Shown: positions 9,566-18,850, counted from the first letter of the stretch. The stretch is DNA of 61,965 nucleotides from an uncultured Flavobacteriales bacterium (GCA_938092255.1 CALKHF010000002.1:1-61965); one strand, 5' to 3'. The notes: generated by a model from the sequence alone, not told the origin. Numbers and translations: made by a program.

Positions 9566-10131
9566 TTAAGGCTTTGTATTTATTCAATAACATTCTATTT
9601 AAACTAAAACTTAGGCTTTTTTACAGAAACATCAAATTTGATTCTGGTTTGAAAATCAATAAATGGCCTACTCTACAAATACACAAAGATGCCAAGGTGA
9701 AATTTGGTAAAAACATACTACTCAATTCGAGCAATAGAACCTATCACGTAAATATGTTTGTTCCTGTGAAAATTCAATGTGACAAGCCGAATTCAACAAT
9801 TAATATTGGTGACAACACTAGAATTCATGGATCTTGTATTCACGCATTTGATCGAATTGAAATTGGTCATCATTGCTTAATTGCGGCAAATTGCCAAATC
9901 ATGGACTCAAATGGACACGCATTAGAAAAAAACAAAAGATTCAATTCGCAAGGCAGTTCTCATCCAATTATAATTGGAGATAATGTGTGGATTGGTACCG
10001 GTTCAATAATACTACCAGGGGTGACCATTGGCGATGGAGCTATTGTAGCTGCAGGAAGTGTTGTACATAAATCTGTTCCTGAAAATTGCATCTATGGGGG
10101 GAATCCTGCAGAGCTAATTAGATCATTATGA
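9562..10131 (+). CDS. Hexapeptide-repeat acyltransferase (WbbJ/MAT-like)
   Basis: A 189-residue left-handed beta-helix acyltransferase. Repeated [LIV]-G-x4 units are visible in [14 protein letters not shown] and [34 protein letters not shown] (about residues 138-172), ending with the usual GNPAELI. A catalytic His candidate lies in [11 protein letters not shown]. These enzymes acetylate sugar hydroxyls or amines using acetyl-CoA. With the FdtB/QdtB-like aminotransferase upstream it could make an N-acetylated amino sugar, but O-acetylation is equally possible. Both ends sit on ATGA overlaps, so it is translationally coupled to the polymerase and the ATP-grasp gene. Confidence 0.88.
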   Translation: MIKALYLFNNILFKLKLRLFYRNIKFDSGLKINKWPTLQIHKDAKVKFGKNILLNSSNRTYHVNMFVPVKIQCDKPNSTINIGDNTRIHGSCIHAFDRIEIGHHCLIAANCQIMDSNGHALEKNKRFNSQGSSHPIIIGDNVWIGTGSIILPGVTIGDGAIVAAGSVVHKSVPENCIYGGNPAELIRSL

Positions 10132-11153
10132 GTACAAAAATTGCATTAATTACGGATTACCTTGGTCGTTTTGGTTCTAAACAAAAATCAAAGAGCTATC
10201 GCTCTGGATTCGATATTGATAAGTTAATTGAATTGTTCCAAAAAAACAATTTCGAAGTAAAAATAATCAACTTCACTAATGCTCTAGAGTTACTGCAGGA
10301 AAAGGAAGCTTACTTTATTTTATATACCTCTTCTGAAGATAAAGGAGGGCACTATAAATCGTTCATTGAGGATTCAATTCAGCTACTTTCACTCAGTCAT
10401 CATATTTGTATTCCAGAATCTATATTTTTGAGAGCCCACAACAATAAGGTTTTTATGGAAATGCTAAGAATACACTATGACTTTTCAGATAAAAACGTAT
10501 TTAACAGTAAATTCATCGCTACCAAAAAAGAAATTTCAAGCCTAAATATTGACTTCCCCTCTGTAGTAAAAGGGCCAGATGGCGCTTTATCAAAAACTGT
10601 CATAAAAGCAGATGATATTAATGACGTGTATCGCTTTTTTTCATCCATTGCGCCCAAATTAGAATTCAAACACAAACTAAGAGAATATCTAAGACGAATT
10701 CGTCATAGAAATAATTATGACCCTGAAGAATTAAAAAGAGGAAAAATAATCATTCAAGATTTCATGCCAAATATCAAATTTGACTGGAAGGTTTTGGTAT
10801 ATAATGACATGCTCTTCGCTCTGAAAAGACAAAATCGAAAAAATGATTTTCGAGCGAGTGGAAGTGGTATTTATGCCTATTCTGAAAAAGTTCCCGAAAA
10901 CGTATTAGACCTTGCTTGGGAAACACGTAAGAAATTAGATGTGCCACACCTATCATTAGATATTGCCGAAACCAAGGATCAATTAATTATTTTCGAATTT
11001 CAAGCGATTTATTTTGGAACAAAAACCATTGAGAATTCGCCTTTTCATTATGTCAAAGAGGAAGAAAAATGGCACCTGAAGCACACAGAAGTTGAATTGG
11101 AAGAAGTTTATGTAATTAGCACAATTAGCTACATTAAAAAGAAGTTTCTTTAG
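10128..11153 (+). CDS. ATP-grasp domain protein in polysaccharide cluster
   Basis: A 341-residue protein with an ATP-grasp-like central and C-terminal region. [19 protein letters not shown] (about 143-161) looks like the first ATP-binding lysine and glycine-rich loop. [29 protein letters not shown] (about 207-235) matches the second lysine/acidic region, and [20 protein letters not shown] (about 275-294) supplies the metal-binding D/E residues. ATP-grasp enzymes ligate carboxylates to amines or similar nucleophiles. In glycan clusters they are candidates for adding amino acids to uronic acids, but that is inference. It ends the first block of the locus, just before a terminator. Confidence 0.72.
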   Translation: MSTKIALITDYLGRFGSKQKSKSYRSGFDIDKLIELFQKNNFEVKIINFTNALELLQEKEAYFILYTSSEDKGGHYKSFIEDSIQLLSLSHHICIPESIFLRAHNNKVFMEMLRIHYDFSDKNVFNSKFIATKKEISSLNIDFPSVVKGPDGALSKTVIKADDINDVYRFFSSIAPKLEFKHKLREYLRRIRHRNNYDPEELKRGKIIIQDFMPNIKFDWKVLVYNDMLFALKRQNRKNDFRASGSGIYAYSEKVPENVLDLAWETRKKLDVPHLSLDIAETKDQLIIFEFQAIYFGTKTIENSPFHYVKEEEKWHLKHTEVELEEVYVISTISYIKKKFL

Positions 11154-11194
11154 ATTTATATAGGTAATGCGTATTCTAGTTAATCAAACAACCT

Positions 11195-11222
11195 AAATCA
11201 CCTTTAGTGATTTTATTTTTTT
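11195..11222 (+). terminator. Rho-independent terminator within the polysaccharide locus
   Basis: A 7-bp stem AAATCAC / GTGATTT with a 5-base loop is followed directly by a T-rich run (TATTTTTTT). It sits 42 bases after the stop of the ATP-grasp gene and shortly before the next glycosyltransferase. It should separate the first block of the cluster from the following glycosyltransferase and export genes. Confidence 0.7.
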
Positions 11223-11237
11223 ACTAATTATTATTTG

Positions 11238-12206
11238 ATGAATATCCTTTTCGTATCAAGTGGAAATAAAAAACAAGGGATTTCCCCGATAATAAAAAAA
11301 CAAGGGGAATCAATTTCTAAGAAAAACCATAACATTGAATATTTCACAATTAAAGGAAAAGGGATTAAAGGATACTTGAAAAGTGTTCTTCCTTTATTCA
11401 AGATATTAAAATCAAAAAAACACGATATCGTACATGCTCATTACGGATTAAACGCAATTGTATGCCACTTATCTCAATTATTTAGATTAAAAAAAACACC
11501 GCTTATTATATCCCTGATGGGAAGTGATCTTTTGATTCCAAAAAGCGAAAACACATTACTTCAAAAATGGATAAACATATATATTTATTGGATTCTAAAG
11601 AACAAAGCCAATCACATCATTGTAAAAACATCAGAATTAAATAAGAAAGTAAACCTGCCGGAAAAAACCTCTATAATCCCAAATGGAGTTGATTTTAATT
11701 TATTCAAGCCTTTGAATAAATCCAAACTTCAAGATGAATTGAAATGGTCGAATGACTACAAACACATTTTATTTGCAGCCAACCCTGAAAGGCCTGTTAA
11801 AAATTATAAACTTGCTAAAAATGCCACGGATCAAATTAATGAATATCCAGTAGAACTTCATGTTCTTGTTGATATCGATCATGACGAAATTCCAAAATAC
11901 ATGAATGCCTCTGACGTAGTCATATTATCAAGTTTATTTGAAGGTTCGCCCAATGTTATTAAAGAAGCCATGGCTTGCAATAGGCCAATTGTATCTACAA
12001 ATGTTGGAGATGTAAAACTGATTATTGAAAATATTGAAGGTTGTTTTATAGCAGAAGAAGAAACCATTGATTTCAGTAAAAAAATGATTCAGGCACTGAG
12101 TTTTGACAAATCAACCGAGGGAAGGAAAAACATGCATCATTTAAGCGAAGATAAGGTTGCTGAAAAAATAATTCACATTTATGAGAAAATGAAGCCTGAT
12201 TTCTAA
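11238..12206 (+). CDS. Glycosyltransferase family 4 (GT-B)
   Basis: A roughly 322-residue GT4 enzyme. The N-terminal domain has ILFVSSGNKKQGISPIIKKQGESI and HDIVHAHYGLNAIV. The C-terminal donor domain has SIIPNGVDFNLF, ILFAANPERPVKNYKLA and the EX7E-type segment SSLFEGSPNVIKEAMACNRPIVSTNVGDV, all classic for GT4. The ORF track starts at TTG 11235, but an ATG follows immediately at 11238 and is the better start. It lies after the terminator, so it needs its own promoter or read-through. About 138 bases separate it from the T9SS cargo gene. Confidence 0.9.
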   Translation: MNILFVSSGNKKQGISPIIKKQGESISKKNHNIEYFTIKGKGIKGYLKSVLPLFKILKSKKHDIVHAHYGLNAIVCHLSQLFRLKKTPLIISLMGSDLLIPKSENTLLQKWINIYIYWILKNKANHIIVKTSELNKKVNLPEKTSIIPNGVDFNLFKPLNKSKLQDELKWSNDYKHILFAANPERPVKNYKLAKNATDQINEYPVELHVLVDIDHDEIPKYMNASDVVILSSLFEGSPNVIKEAMACNRPIVSTNVGDVKLIIENIEGCFIAEEETIDFSKKMIQALSFDKSTEGRKNMHHLSEDKVAEKIIHIYEKMKPDF

Positions 12207-12316
12207 AACAATGATAAAGATTCGATAAGAAATGATTTCAGACTAAAAAGCTACCGGAAATGTTAATATATAAAGGCAACCAACCTTATTTTCTTAACGT
12301 TTAAACAAAAAAAGCT

Positions 12317-12324
12317 TATCTTTA
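12317..12324 (+). promoter_or_regulatory. Putative Bacteroidetes -7 element (TATCTTTA)
   Basis: TATCTTTA differs from the Bacteroidetes consensus TAnnTTTG at one position and lies 20 bases before the ATG of the T9SS cargo gene. The surrounding 138-base gap is the only sizeable non-coding stretch before the cargo/Wza/Wzc unit. No convincing -33 TTG is at the right spacing, so this is tentative. Confidence 0.4.
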
Positions 12325-12344
12325 TTATCTACGAAATTTACGTT

Positions 12345-14684
12345 ATGAAGCAACTTACAATAATATTTCTATTTTTTGCCCTATCCACTTCACTGGCAAA
12401 AGCACAGGCTCCTTATGAAACTAGGCTTTTAGACACCTATTGTTTTGACTACAATCTTCCAACTTTATATTCCAGTTTCATAGCATATAAAAAACCTTGT
12501 GATGGTTACGTCTTCATAGTTGAAAATCAAACAACACTTGACAAAGATTCTCTCGTGACTTTCGGAAGTGTTGCCGGTCGAGTCGCAAATTTATCATCTT
12601 TCCCAGGTGCAACGATTCAATATGGTACAGAATACAAGGTTGGTGTTCGGACTTGGATTGGAACGTCTAGCAATTCAAGTGGTATTTATTTTGAGGAATG
12701 TTTTATCAATACACCCTCTCTTGAGTCTCAAGTTCAAACTTCTCAATGTGGAATCACACTTGGTGACATCAATACTCCTGTATATGCAGATAATATTTCA
12801 GGAGCGGAGGCATATACTTTTGAATTGACTAATCAAACAACTTTAGCTGTTGAGGAATTTGAAAAAACATCAGGAACACTAAGAGCATTTACAACGGCGA
12901 ACTTCCCTACTGCATTCATCACCTATGGTACGACATATGAGGTGCGTGTAAAAGTAAAAGTCGATGGAACATATGGCTCGTATGGAACAATGTGTACCAT
13001 AACAACTCCATCAATACCTACCCCCCAACTTCAAACATCTCAATGTAATATAACACTAACTGATATTGAAACTATTATATATGCTGATAATGTTAGTGGA
13101 GCTGAAGCATATACCTTCGAATTGACCAATCAAACGACTTTAGATGTTGAAGAATTTGAAAAATCAAGTGGTACGATTCGTGCTTTTACCTTGGAAGATT
13201 TCTCCTCTTCAATTGTTGATTATAATACGACTTATGATATAAGGGTTAAAGTTCAAGTTGATGGCACTTATGGGGACTACGGAAGTATCTGTACATTAAC
13301 TACACCACCTGTACCCTCAACCCAACTTGAAAATTACTGTAATGAGTCAATACCTTTTATAAATTCCTATTTATTCGCTGAATCTATTACGGCTGCTGAA
13401 GCATATCGGTTTGAAGTCACAGATGGAACCAACACTACCGTCATTTCACCCAATGCTCCATTTAATTATATTGCGCTGATTCCCGTTGCATGGGCCTCCT
13501 ATTCAGGATCTCCAGCAAGTATTTCTTGGGTTGACTACAATACCACCGTTGATATTAGAGTATCTGCATTTATCGATGGTTCTTGGTCTTCATATGGATC
13601 TATTTGTTCAATATCAACACCTTGTGGTTCAAAATTAGAAAACGATGCTTTTGTTAATTATTTATATTATGACCCCATTTCAGCTGAAGTCAGTTCATGT
13701 TCAAACATTGAGGATTATCAGTTTAGATATAGAATAGGCTCTTCATCGACCAGCTATACTACTGCTTCAATCGGAAATGAAGGAAGTGAAGACCCTTCTG
13801 ATGTGACTTTTTTCGTATCGGATTTTGGACCTCAATCCAATTTCCCTAGTTCAAACCCATATGGGCATGACTTCAGAATTTCCACGAGAATTAAATCATC
13901 TGGTTCTTGGGGTCCTTGGGGCGTAGAAAAAATTGTTACGACTCCGAGTAACCCAACAGTTAAAATAAGAGATGGGGCGTTTCCTGCTGCAGGTGCGTCA
14001 CAATGCGGGTCGAGTTTTGGAAGTCCTTACGTGATGAGTTCTATGTCAACCATACTATATGCTTACAACCTTTATGGCTTTGCTAACTACACCTTTGAGG
14101 TAACTGAACTGAATGGTTCCGGATCAGATGTTGAAACCAAGTTCTTAACGAGATCTGCTTCGAATTTTGGTTCTTTATCAAGAGCGTTTCGAATTCCTTA
14201 CTTTGACGCGACATCACCTACTTCGATGGATGGTCCTTGGGCCACAGCATATAATACAACATTCAGGGTGAGAGTTCGAACAAACTTAGGAGATTATGGC
14301 GAAGCCTGCTATATTCAAACCCCAGCTTCTCCTCCAAGTATTGCTCAAAACACCAATAATATTGAGGACGAATCTCTAGAGAATAAATCGACACGTTTGA
14401 CGGGTAAAAATTCGAATTTACCAAAGAACAAATCGGTTCTGTTTTATCCTAATCCATACAACACCGAAACTTTAAATGTTACCTATTCCCATCATTTCTC
14501 AGACTTAAATTCAATAAAACTTTTTTCTGCTAATGGAACATTATTACACACAACAGTAGATAAATTAGACGTGTTTGTTAATCACTCCGTTTTTCAAGAA
14601 TTGAAATCTGGACTTTATTTTATTTTAATTACCAATTCTGAAGGACAGCAAATAAATTCAAAATTATTTAAAAGTTCAAAGTAG
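12345..14684 (+). CDS. T9SS-secreted repeat protein inside polysaccharide operon
   Basis: A 779-residue exported protein. It starts with a signal peptide (MKQLTIIFLFFALSTSLAKAQA) and carries about five to six beta-rich domains of around 90-100 residues. Each begins near a Cys (for example SQCGITLGDI, SQCNITLTDI), contains a YTFELTNQTT core and a TTYEVRVKVKVDGTYGSYG segment, and ends at CTITTP. Domains two and three are nearly identical, suggesting recent duplication. The last ~80 residues (VLFYPNPYNTETLNVTY ... LKSGLYFILITNSEGQ) are a type A T9SS C-terminal sorting domain. The fold is fibronectin III-like in pattern. Its stop is only 4 bases before the sugar transferase gene, so it is probably co-expressed with the export machinery. 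Confidence 0.88.
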   Translation: MKQLTIIFLFFALSTSLAKAQAPYETRLLDTYCFDYNLPTLYSSFIAYKKPCDGYVFIVENQTTLDKDSLVTFGSVAGRVANLSSFPGATIQYGTEYKVGVRTWIGTSSNSSGIYFEECFINTPSLESQVQTSQCGITLGDINTPVYADNISGAEAYTFELTNQTTLAVEEFEKTSGTLRAFTTANFPTAFITYGTTYEVRVKVKVDGTYGSYGTMCTITTPSIPTPQLQTSQCNITLTDIETIIYADNVSGAEAYTFELTNQTTLDVEEFEKSSGTIRAFTLEDFSSSIVDYNTTYDIRVKVQVDGTYGDYGSICTLTTPPVPSTQLENYCNESIPFINSYLFAESITAAEAYRFEVTDGTNTTVISPNAPFNYIALIPVAWASYSGSPASISWVDYNTTVDIRVSAFIDGSWSSYGSICSISTPCGSKLENDAFVNYLYYDPISAEVSSCSNIEDYQFRYRIGSSSTSYTTASIGNEGSEDPSDVTFFVSDFGPQSNFPSSNPYGHDFRISTRIKSSGSWGPWGVEKIVTTPSNPTVKIRDGAFPAAGASQCGSSFGSPYVMSSMSTILYAYNLYGFANYTFEVTELNGSGSDVETKFLTRSASNFGSLSRAFRIPYFDATSPTSMDGPWATAYNTTFRVRVRTNLGDYGEACYIQTPASPPSIAQNTNNIEDESLENKSTRLTGKNSNLPKNKSVLFYPNPYNTETLNVTYSHHFSDLNSIKLFSANGTLLHTTVDKLDVFVNHSVFQELKSGLYFILITNSEGQQINSKLFKSSK

Positions 14685-14688
14685 GTTC

Positions 14689-15675
14689 ATGATTGATTTT
14701 TATTTAAATCATCTCAATCTTTCTTCTAATGACTTACAAAAAGTTAATCTATCCGACGATTTCCATAACGAAGGAAAGAAAATTATATACGTATTTAAAC
14801 CAATCAATAAATGCTCCTTTTTCCAGAAAAGAATTCAAAATCTGAGAAAAGAAATTAACGAAGATCAATACTTGGTTTTCAGATTTCAGACCCTAAAAGG
14901 AAGAATCAGAAGAATTGAAAAAAAAAGGCCACGGTTTATGGCTAAAATACAAGTTGGAGTGGAGTTTTTAGTTTTTAGACTCATTCCAAGATTAATTATT
15001 TTTAGAAGACTATTTGCATACCTTTCGAAAGAAACCATTCTTATCCTTTCAAAAGCTGAAGGCTTGGGCAGAATCGTTTTTAGTGGTTTTGATATTGAAA
15101 GAGTTGAAAGTTCAGTTTCCTATAGCTATGTATTGGCATCTCCTTCAGATAAAAACTATTCATCTAAAAAACCCAGCTTCGGTCCAATTTACGGAATGCC
15201 ACGTATTGGTAAAAATGGTAAAATAATTACTGTTTTTAAAATTCGTACCATGCATCCCTATTCTGAATTTCTTCATGAATATATTTTGAAACATAACGGA
15301 TATGGAGAAAAAGGTAAACCAAAAAACGATTTTCGCGTAACATCATGGGGAAGAGTACTAAGAAAATATTGGATTGATGAAATACCACAATTATTTAATG
15401 TTTTGAAAGGAGAATTAAAATTAGTGGGTTTACGTCCAGTAAGTGAAGTTTACTTTAATGATTTGCACGAAGACTACAAGGATATGAGAATTAGTTACAA
15501 GCCAGGATGTATTCCTCCTTATGTTGCGTTAAATAAAAAATCCTCAAAAGAAGAAGTTATTAAAGCAGAATATGAATATATTAAAATGAAGAAATCGAAT
15601 CCTTACACAACTGATTTCATATTATTCTTCAGAGCATTAACAAATATCATTGCATTTAACAAAAGAGGAACATGA
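14689..15675 (+). CDS. Sugar-phosphate transferase (PF02397-type), atypical N-terminus
   Basis: A 328-residue protein whose C-terminal half is a bacterial sugar transferase domain. It has FGPIYGMPRIGKNGKIITVFKIRTM (about 164-188), the catalytic Asp-Glu in WIDEIPQLFNVLKGELKLVGLRPVSE, and PGCIPPYVAL. This family transfers a sugar-1-phosphate from UDP-sugar to undecaprenyl phosphate, the first step of repeat-unit assembly. The first ~150 residues lack the usual positively charged membrane hairpin (KRxxD-type). Instead there is a soluble-looking domain, a moderately hydrophobic patch (about 88-118) and GRIVFSGFDIERVE. This resembles a Bacteroidetes variant of the family. Its stop overlaps the ATG of the Wza-like gene. 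Confidence 0.85.
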   Translation: MIDFYLNHLNLSSNDLQKVNLSDDFHNEGKKIIYVFKPINKCSFFQKRIQNLRKEINEDQYLVFRFQTLKGRIRRIEKKRPRFMAKIQVGVEFLVFRLIPRLIIFRRLFAYLSKETILILSKAEGLGRIVFSGFDIERVESSVSYSYVLASPSDKNYSSKKPSFGPIYGMPRIGKNGKIITVFKIRTMHPYSEFLHEYILKHNGYGEKGKPKNDFRVTSWGRVLRKYWIDEIPQLFNVLKGELKLVGLRPVSEVYFNDLHEDYKDMRISYKPGCIPPYVALNKKSSKEEVIKAEYEYIKMKKSNPYTTDFILFFRALTNIIAFNKRGT

Positions 15676-16433
15676 AGAAATTATTTCTATTCTTTTTTGC
15701 GCTTTGTTTTCTCACTTCATGTGTGAAATACAAAGATATGACTCTCCTCAATGGCGATATTGAGAACAAAGGCATTAACTCTAATCAATCTTATGACATA
15801 ACGTTTGAAAAAAATGACATTCTTGAGATTCTTTTAATTTCTGAGAATACTGAAGCAACTGAATTGTTCAATTCCAAAGTAGAATCTAGACAATCTATCG
15901 TTTCATATATTTCCGGAGTTGCCGCCTCCGGTGGATTTCTAATAAACAGTGAGGGCACAATTGAACTTCCTTACATTGGAGAGATACAAGCTGCTGGTTT
16001 AACTAGAACTGAATTAATTAATCAATTGACAGAAAAATTATCAGAATATATTATAGACCCAATCATCAAGGTTAATTTACTAAATTTCAAGATTACAATT
16101 TTAGGAGAGGTAAGTAAACCGGGAACGTACAACATTCCTAATGAAAAAATTGATATCATACAAGCCATTGCAATTGCTGGAGCATTTACGAATTACAGTG
16201 AAAAGAAAGAAATTCATATAATTCGAGAAATTAATGGAGAACGTAAAGAATTTATGATAAACTTAAACGATAAAAGCGTTTTTAACTCCAAATCATTTTT
16301 TTTAAAACAAAATGATATTATTTACGTGCCACAATTAAAATCAAAAACATTCAGCGTAAATAACCAAATCATTCTTCCTTTTGTTTCTTTCGCATCATTG
16401 ATTCTGACTGCAATTAACTTAATTACAAAATAA
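15672..16433 (+). CDS. Polysaccharide export lipoprotein, Wza-like
   Basis: A 253-residue outer-membrane export protein. A lipoprotein signal ends at the lipobox LTSC (Cys about residue 17). The Poly_export domain follows (YDITFEKNDILEILLI ... INSEGTIELPYIGEIQAAGLTRTELINQL), and then an SLBB-type repeat (KITILGEVSKPGTYNIPNEKIDIIQAIAIAGAF). A hydrophobic C-terminal helix (PFVSFASLILTAINLI) could span the membrane as in Wza. It overlaps the sugar transferase by 4 bases and the Wzc-like gene by 1 base, so the three form one translational unit. Confidence 0.92.
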   Translation: MKKLFLFFFALCFLTSCVKYKDMTLLNGDIENKGINSNQSYDITFEKNDILEILLISENTEATELFNSKVESRQSIVSYISGVAASGGFLINSEGTIELPYIGEIQAAGLTRTELINQLTEKLSEYIIDPIIKVNLLNFKITILGEVSKPGTYNIPNEKIDIIQAIAIAGAFTNYSEKKEIHIIREINGERKEFMINLNDKSVFNSKSFFLKQNDIIYVPQLKSKTFSVNNQIILPFVSFASLILTAINLITK

Positions 16434-18850
16434 TGAGATCTCCTCAGGATAATCAAATTGATTTAGATCAAATTATAAAATCAAATTACAGAGCAGTAAT
16501 TATTAAATATATCTCTTATTGGAAGCTGTTCTTGTTTTTAATTATTGTGTCATGTACTATATCTTTCCTTTATTTAAGATATGCTGTATCGCTATATGAA
16601 GCGAAGATTACTATAATGATTAAAGATGATCAAAAAGGCGGGACTGGAATGTCAGAAACCTCCGCATTTGAAGATTTGAGCATTTTTAATAAAGGACTTT
16701 TTATTGAAAATGAAAAATCAATATTACAGTCACGACGACTGATGGCTAATGTTGTTAAAGATTTATCTCTAAGAAACGAATACAAAAGAATTGGCAATTA
16801 CACCGGATTAAGAATAGCTGAAGTATACAAAAAAGCTCCAATTCAAGTTGAGTTTATGTATTCAGATACTGCTTATTTTCTTGAATATAATTATTCTAAA
16901 ATATACCGTTTAAATGAAAACTCGATTAAAGTTGAGGATGAAGACGGCAATAAAATAAACACATACAACTTTGATGAAAGTTATCCTATTAATGATAAAA
17001 TATCTTTCAAAATCACAAAAACCAAGTTTTTCAACGAGTCAATACATGGCATATCATTTAGATTTAATTTGCTTTCAAATGAATCTTGCATTGATAAGTA
17101 TACTGGTCTTCTTGAGATAGAACAACCTTCTCAAAACTCAACCATATTGAGTTTAAAAATAGTTTATAGTTCAAGTTCCAAGGCGGTTGATATACTTAAT
17201 TCTTTAGTTAAAAATTATAATCTCGATGCCATACAGGATAAGATTAAAATTTCTGACAATACTGAAAAATTTATTAGTAAAAGAATTAAAGTTTTAGCTA
17301 AAGATTTAGGATTTATAGAGGATAGCCTAAAAAAAATAAAAAACGAAAACAACCTAATTGATTATCAATATGAATCACAATTTAGATTAGGATTTTTCAA
17401 AGACTTGAAGGCCAAAAGCCTCGAAGCATCTACTCATCTTTTGATCAGTCAAATGATGAAGGACCATATTACAAATAATAATCAAGTTACAGATTTGATT
17501 CCTGTGAACTTAGGAACTGAGGATCAAAATATAGATATTGCCATAAAGGAGCATAATAAACTGGTTATTGAGCGAATTGAATCATTAAAAACCTCAACTG
17601 TAAAAAATAAAAAAGTAATCAATCTGGAATATCGAATTAAAGAGTTGAAATCTAATATACTTGTGAGTATCGATAATGTTATTAACACAAAACAAAAAAT
17701 AGTAAACGAAATAAGCAAAGAAGAAAATGAAATAGATAATTCCATACGCTCTATACCTAGCTTCGAAAAACAATTAAGGGTAATAAAAAGACAACAAGAG
17801 ATTAAAGAAAATTTATATATCTATCTTTTACAGAAAAGAGAAGAGGCACTCATTTCTCGAGCTGTAGAGGTTGGAAATGCTAAAATTGTGGATCCTGCAT
17901 ATTCTAATAATGCAGTTGTATGGCCAAAACGATCGTTATTTTATTCATTTGCATGTCTCATTTCTATATTTCTTGGTGTGATTTACATTTACATCAGAGA
18001 CTTATTTAGAGATAAAGTATATGACAAATCAGATATTGATAAAAAAGGACTCCCGTATATCGGTAATATACCTCTTGGAGAAAAAAATAAAAATATTGTT
18101 ATTTCAAAAGGAAGTAAAACTGCAATTTCTGAGGCATTTAGAACGCTGAGAACGAATATAGATTTCATGAAAGTAAATGACACTGAATTGGGTAGAACCA
18201 TTTTCATCACGTCATCTGTCGCAAAAGAGGGTAAATCGTTTACTGCGGTAAACTTTTCCTTATCCTTAGCTCTTTCAGGTAAAAAAGTTTTATTATTGGG
18301 AATGGACCTCAGGGCACCAAAACTTGAAGATTATATGGGCAATGAAAGATCTAGAGGTGTTACAAATTATATAGTTGATTCTAAGACAAATTATCAGGAT
18401 TACATCTATACGACTGAATTAAACAAAAATATTGATGTTCTGCCTTCTGGTGATATTCCTCCCAATCCTTCAGAATTGTTAATGTCAGAAAAGGTTGACA
18501 CTTTGTTTTTAGACTTAAAGAAGACCTATGACTACGTCATTGTCGATACTGCCCCAGTTGGTATCGTTAGTGACACCCTACTTATATCAAAATATGCAGA
18601 TACAGTTGTTTATGTTGTTAGGGCACATCAACTCCCAAAAAAGATGTTAAATATTGCTCTAGATCTTCAAAATGATAAAAGACTTCCAAATATGGCCATA
18701 CTCCTAAACGGAACTTATGGTACAAAAGGGTATGGATATGGGTATGGGTATGGGTATGGGTACGGCTATGGGTATACCGGTGATTATTATGGTGATGAGC
18801 AAGAATCAAAATCGAAATGGAATCCTATTAATTGGTTCAAAAAGAAATAG
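16433..18850 (+). CDS. Wzc-like BY-kinase / polysaccharide copolymerase
   Basis: An 805-residue inner-membrane protein fusing a Wzz chain-length domain to a bacterial tyrosine kinase. A first membrane helix lies at about 31-50, a coiled-coil-rich periplasmic region follows, and a second helix at about 500-520 precedes the kinase. Walker A is SSVAKEGKSFTAVN (about 593-606), Walker A' is LLLGMDLRAPK (about 618-628), and Walker B is YVIVDTAP (about 701-708). The C-terminus is a GY-repeat tail ending GDYYGDEQ, the expected autophosphorylation cluster. It would control chain length and gate export through the Wza-like protein. The 3' end overlaps the convergent exonuclease gene by 14 bases. Confidence 0.93.
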   Translation: MRSPQDNQIDLDQIIKSNYRAVIIKYISYWKLFLFLIIVSCTISFLYLRYAVSLYEAKITIMIKDDQKGGTGMSETSAFEDLSIFNKGLFIENEKSILQSRRLMANVVKDLSLRNEYKRIGNYTGLRIAEVYKKAPIQVEFMYSDTAYFLEYNYSKIYRLNENSIKVEDEDGNKINTYNFDESYPINDKISFKITKTKFFNESIHGISFRFNLLSNESCIDKYTGLLEIEQPSQNSTILSLKIVYSSSSKAVDILNSLVKNYNLDAIQDKIKISDNTEKFISKRIKVLAKDLGFIEDSLKKIKNENNLIDYQYESQFRLGFFKDLKAKSLEASTHLLISQMMKDHITNNNQVTDLIPVNLGTEDQNIDIAIKEHNKLVIERIESLKTSTVKNKKVINLEYRIKELKSNILVSIDNVINTKQKIVNEISKEENEIDNSIRSIPSFEKQLRVIKRQQEIKENLYIYLLQKREEALISRAVEVGNAKIVDPAYSNNAVVWPKRSLFYSFACLISIFLGVIYIYIRDLFRDKVYDKSDIDKKGLPYIGNIPLGEKNKNIVISKGSKTAISEAFRTLRTNIDFMKVNDTELGRTIFITSSVAKEGKSFTAVNFSLSLALSGKKVLLLGMDLRAPKLEDYMGNERSRGVTNYIVDSKTNYQDYIYTTELNKNIDVLPSGDIPPNPSELLMSEKVDTLFLDLKKTYDYVIVDTAPVGIVSDTLLISKYADTVVYVVRAHQLPKKMLNIALDLQNDKRLPNMAILLNGTYGTKGYGYGYGYGYGYGYGYTGDYYGDEQESKSKWNPINWFKKK
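18728..18775 (+). repeat. In-frame GGNTAT hexanucleotide repeat encoding a (GY)n tail
   Basis: About eight copies of a 6-base unit, mostly GGGTAT with a few synonymous variants, encode alternating Gly-Tyr in the Wzc-like C-terminus. Because the unit is 6 bases, gain or loss of copies changes the number of tyrosines without shifting frame. Confidence 0.9.
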
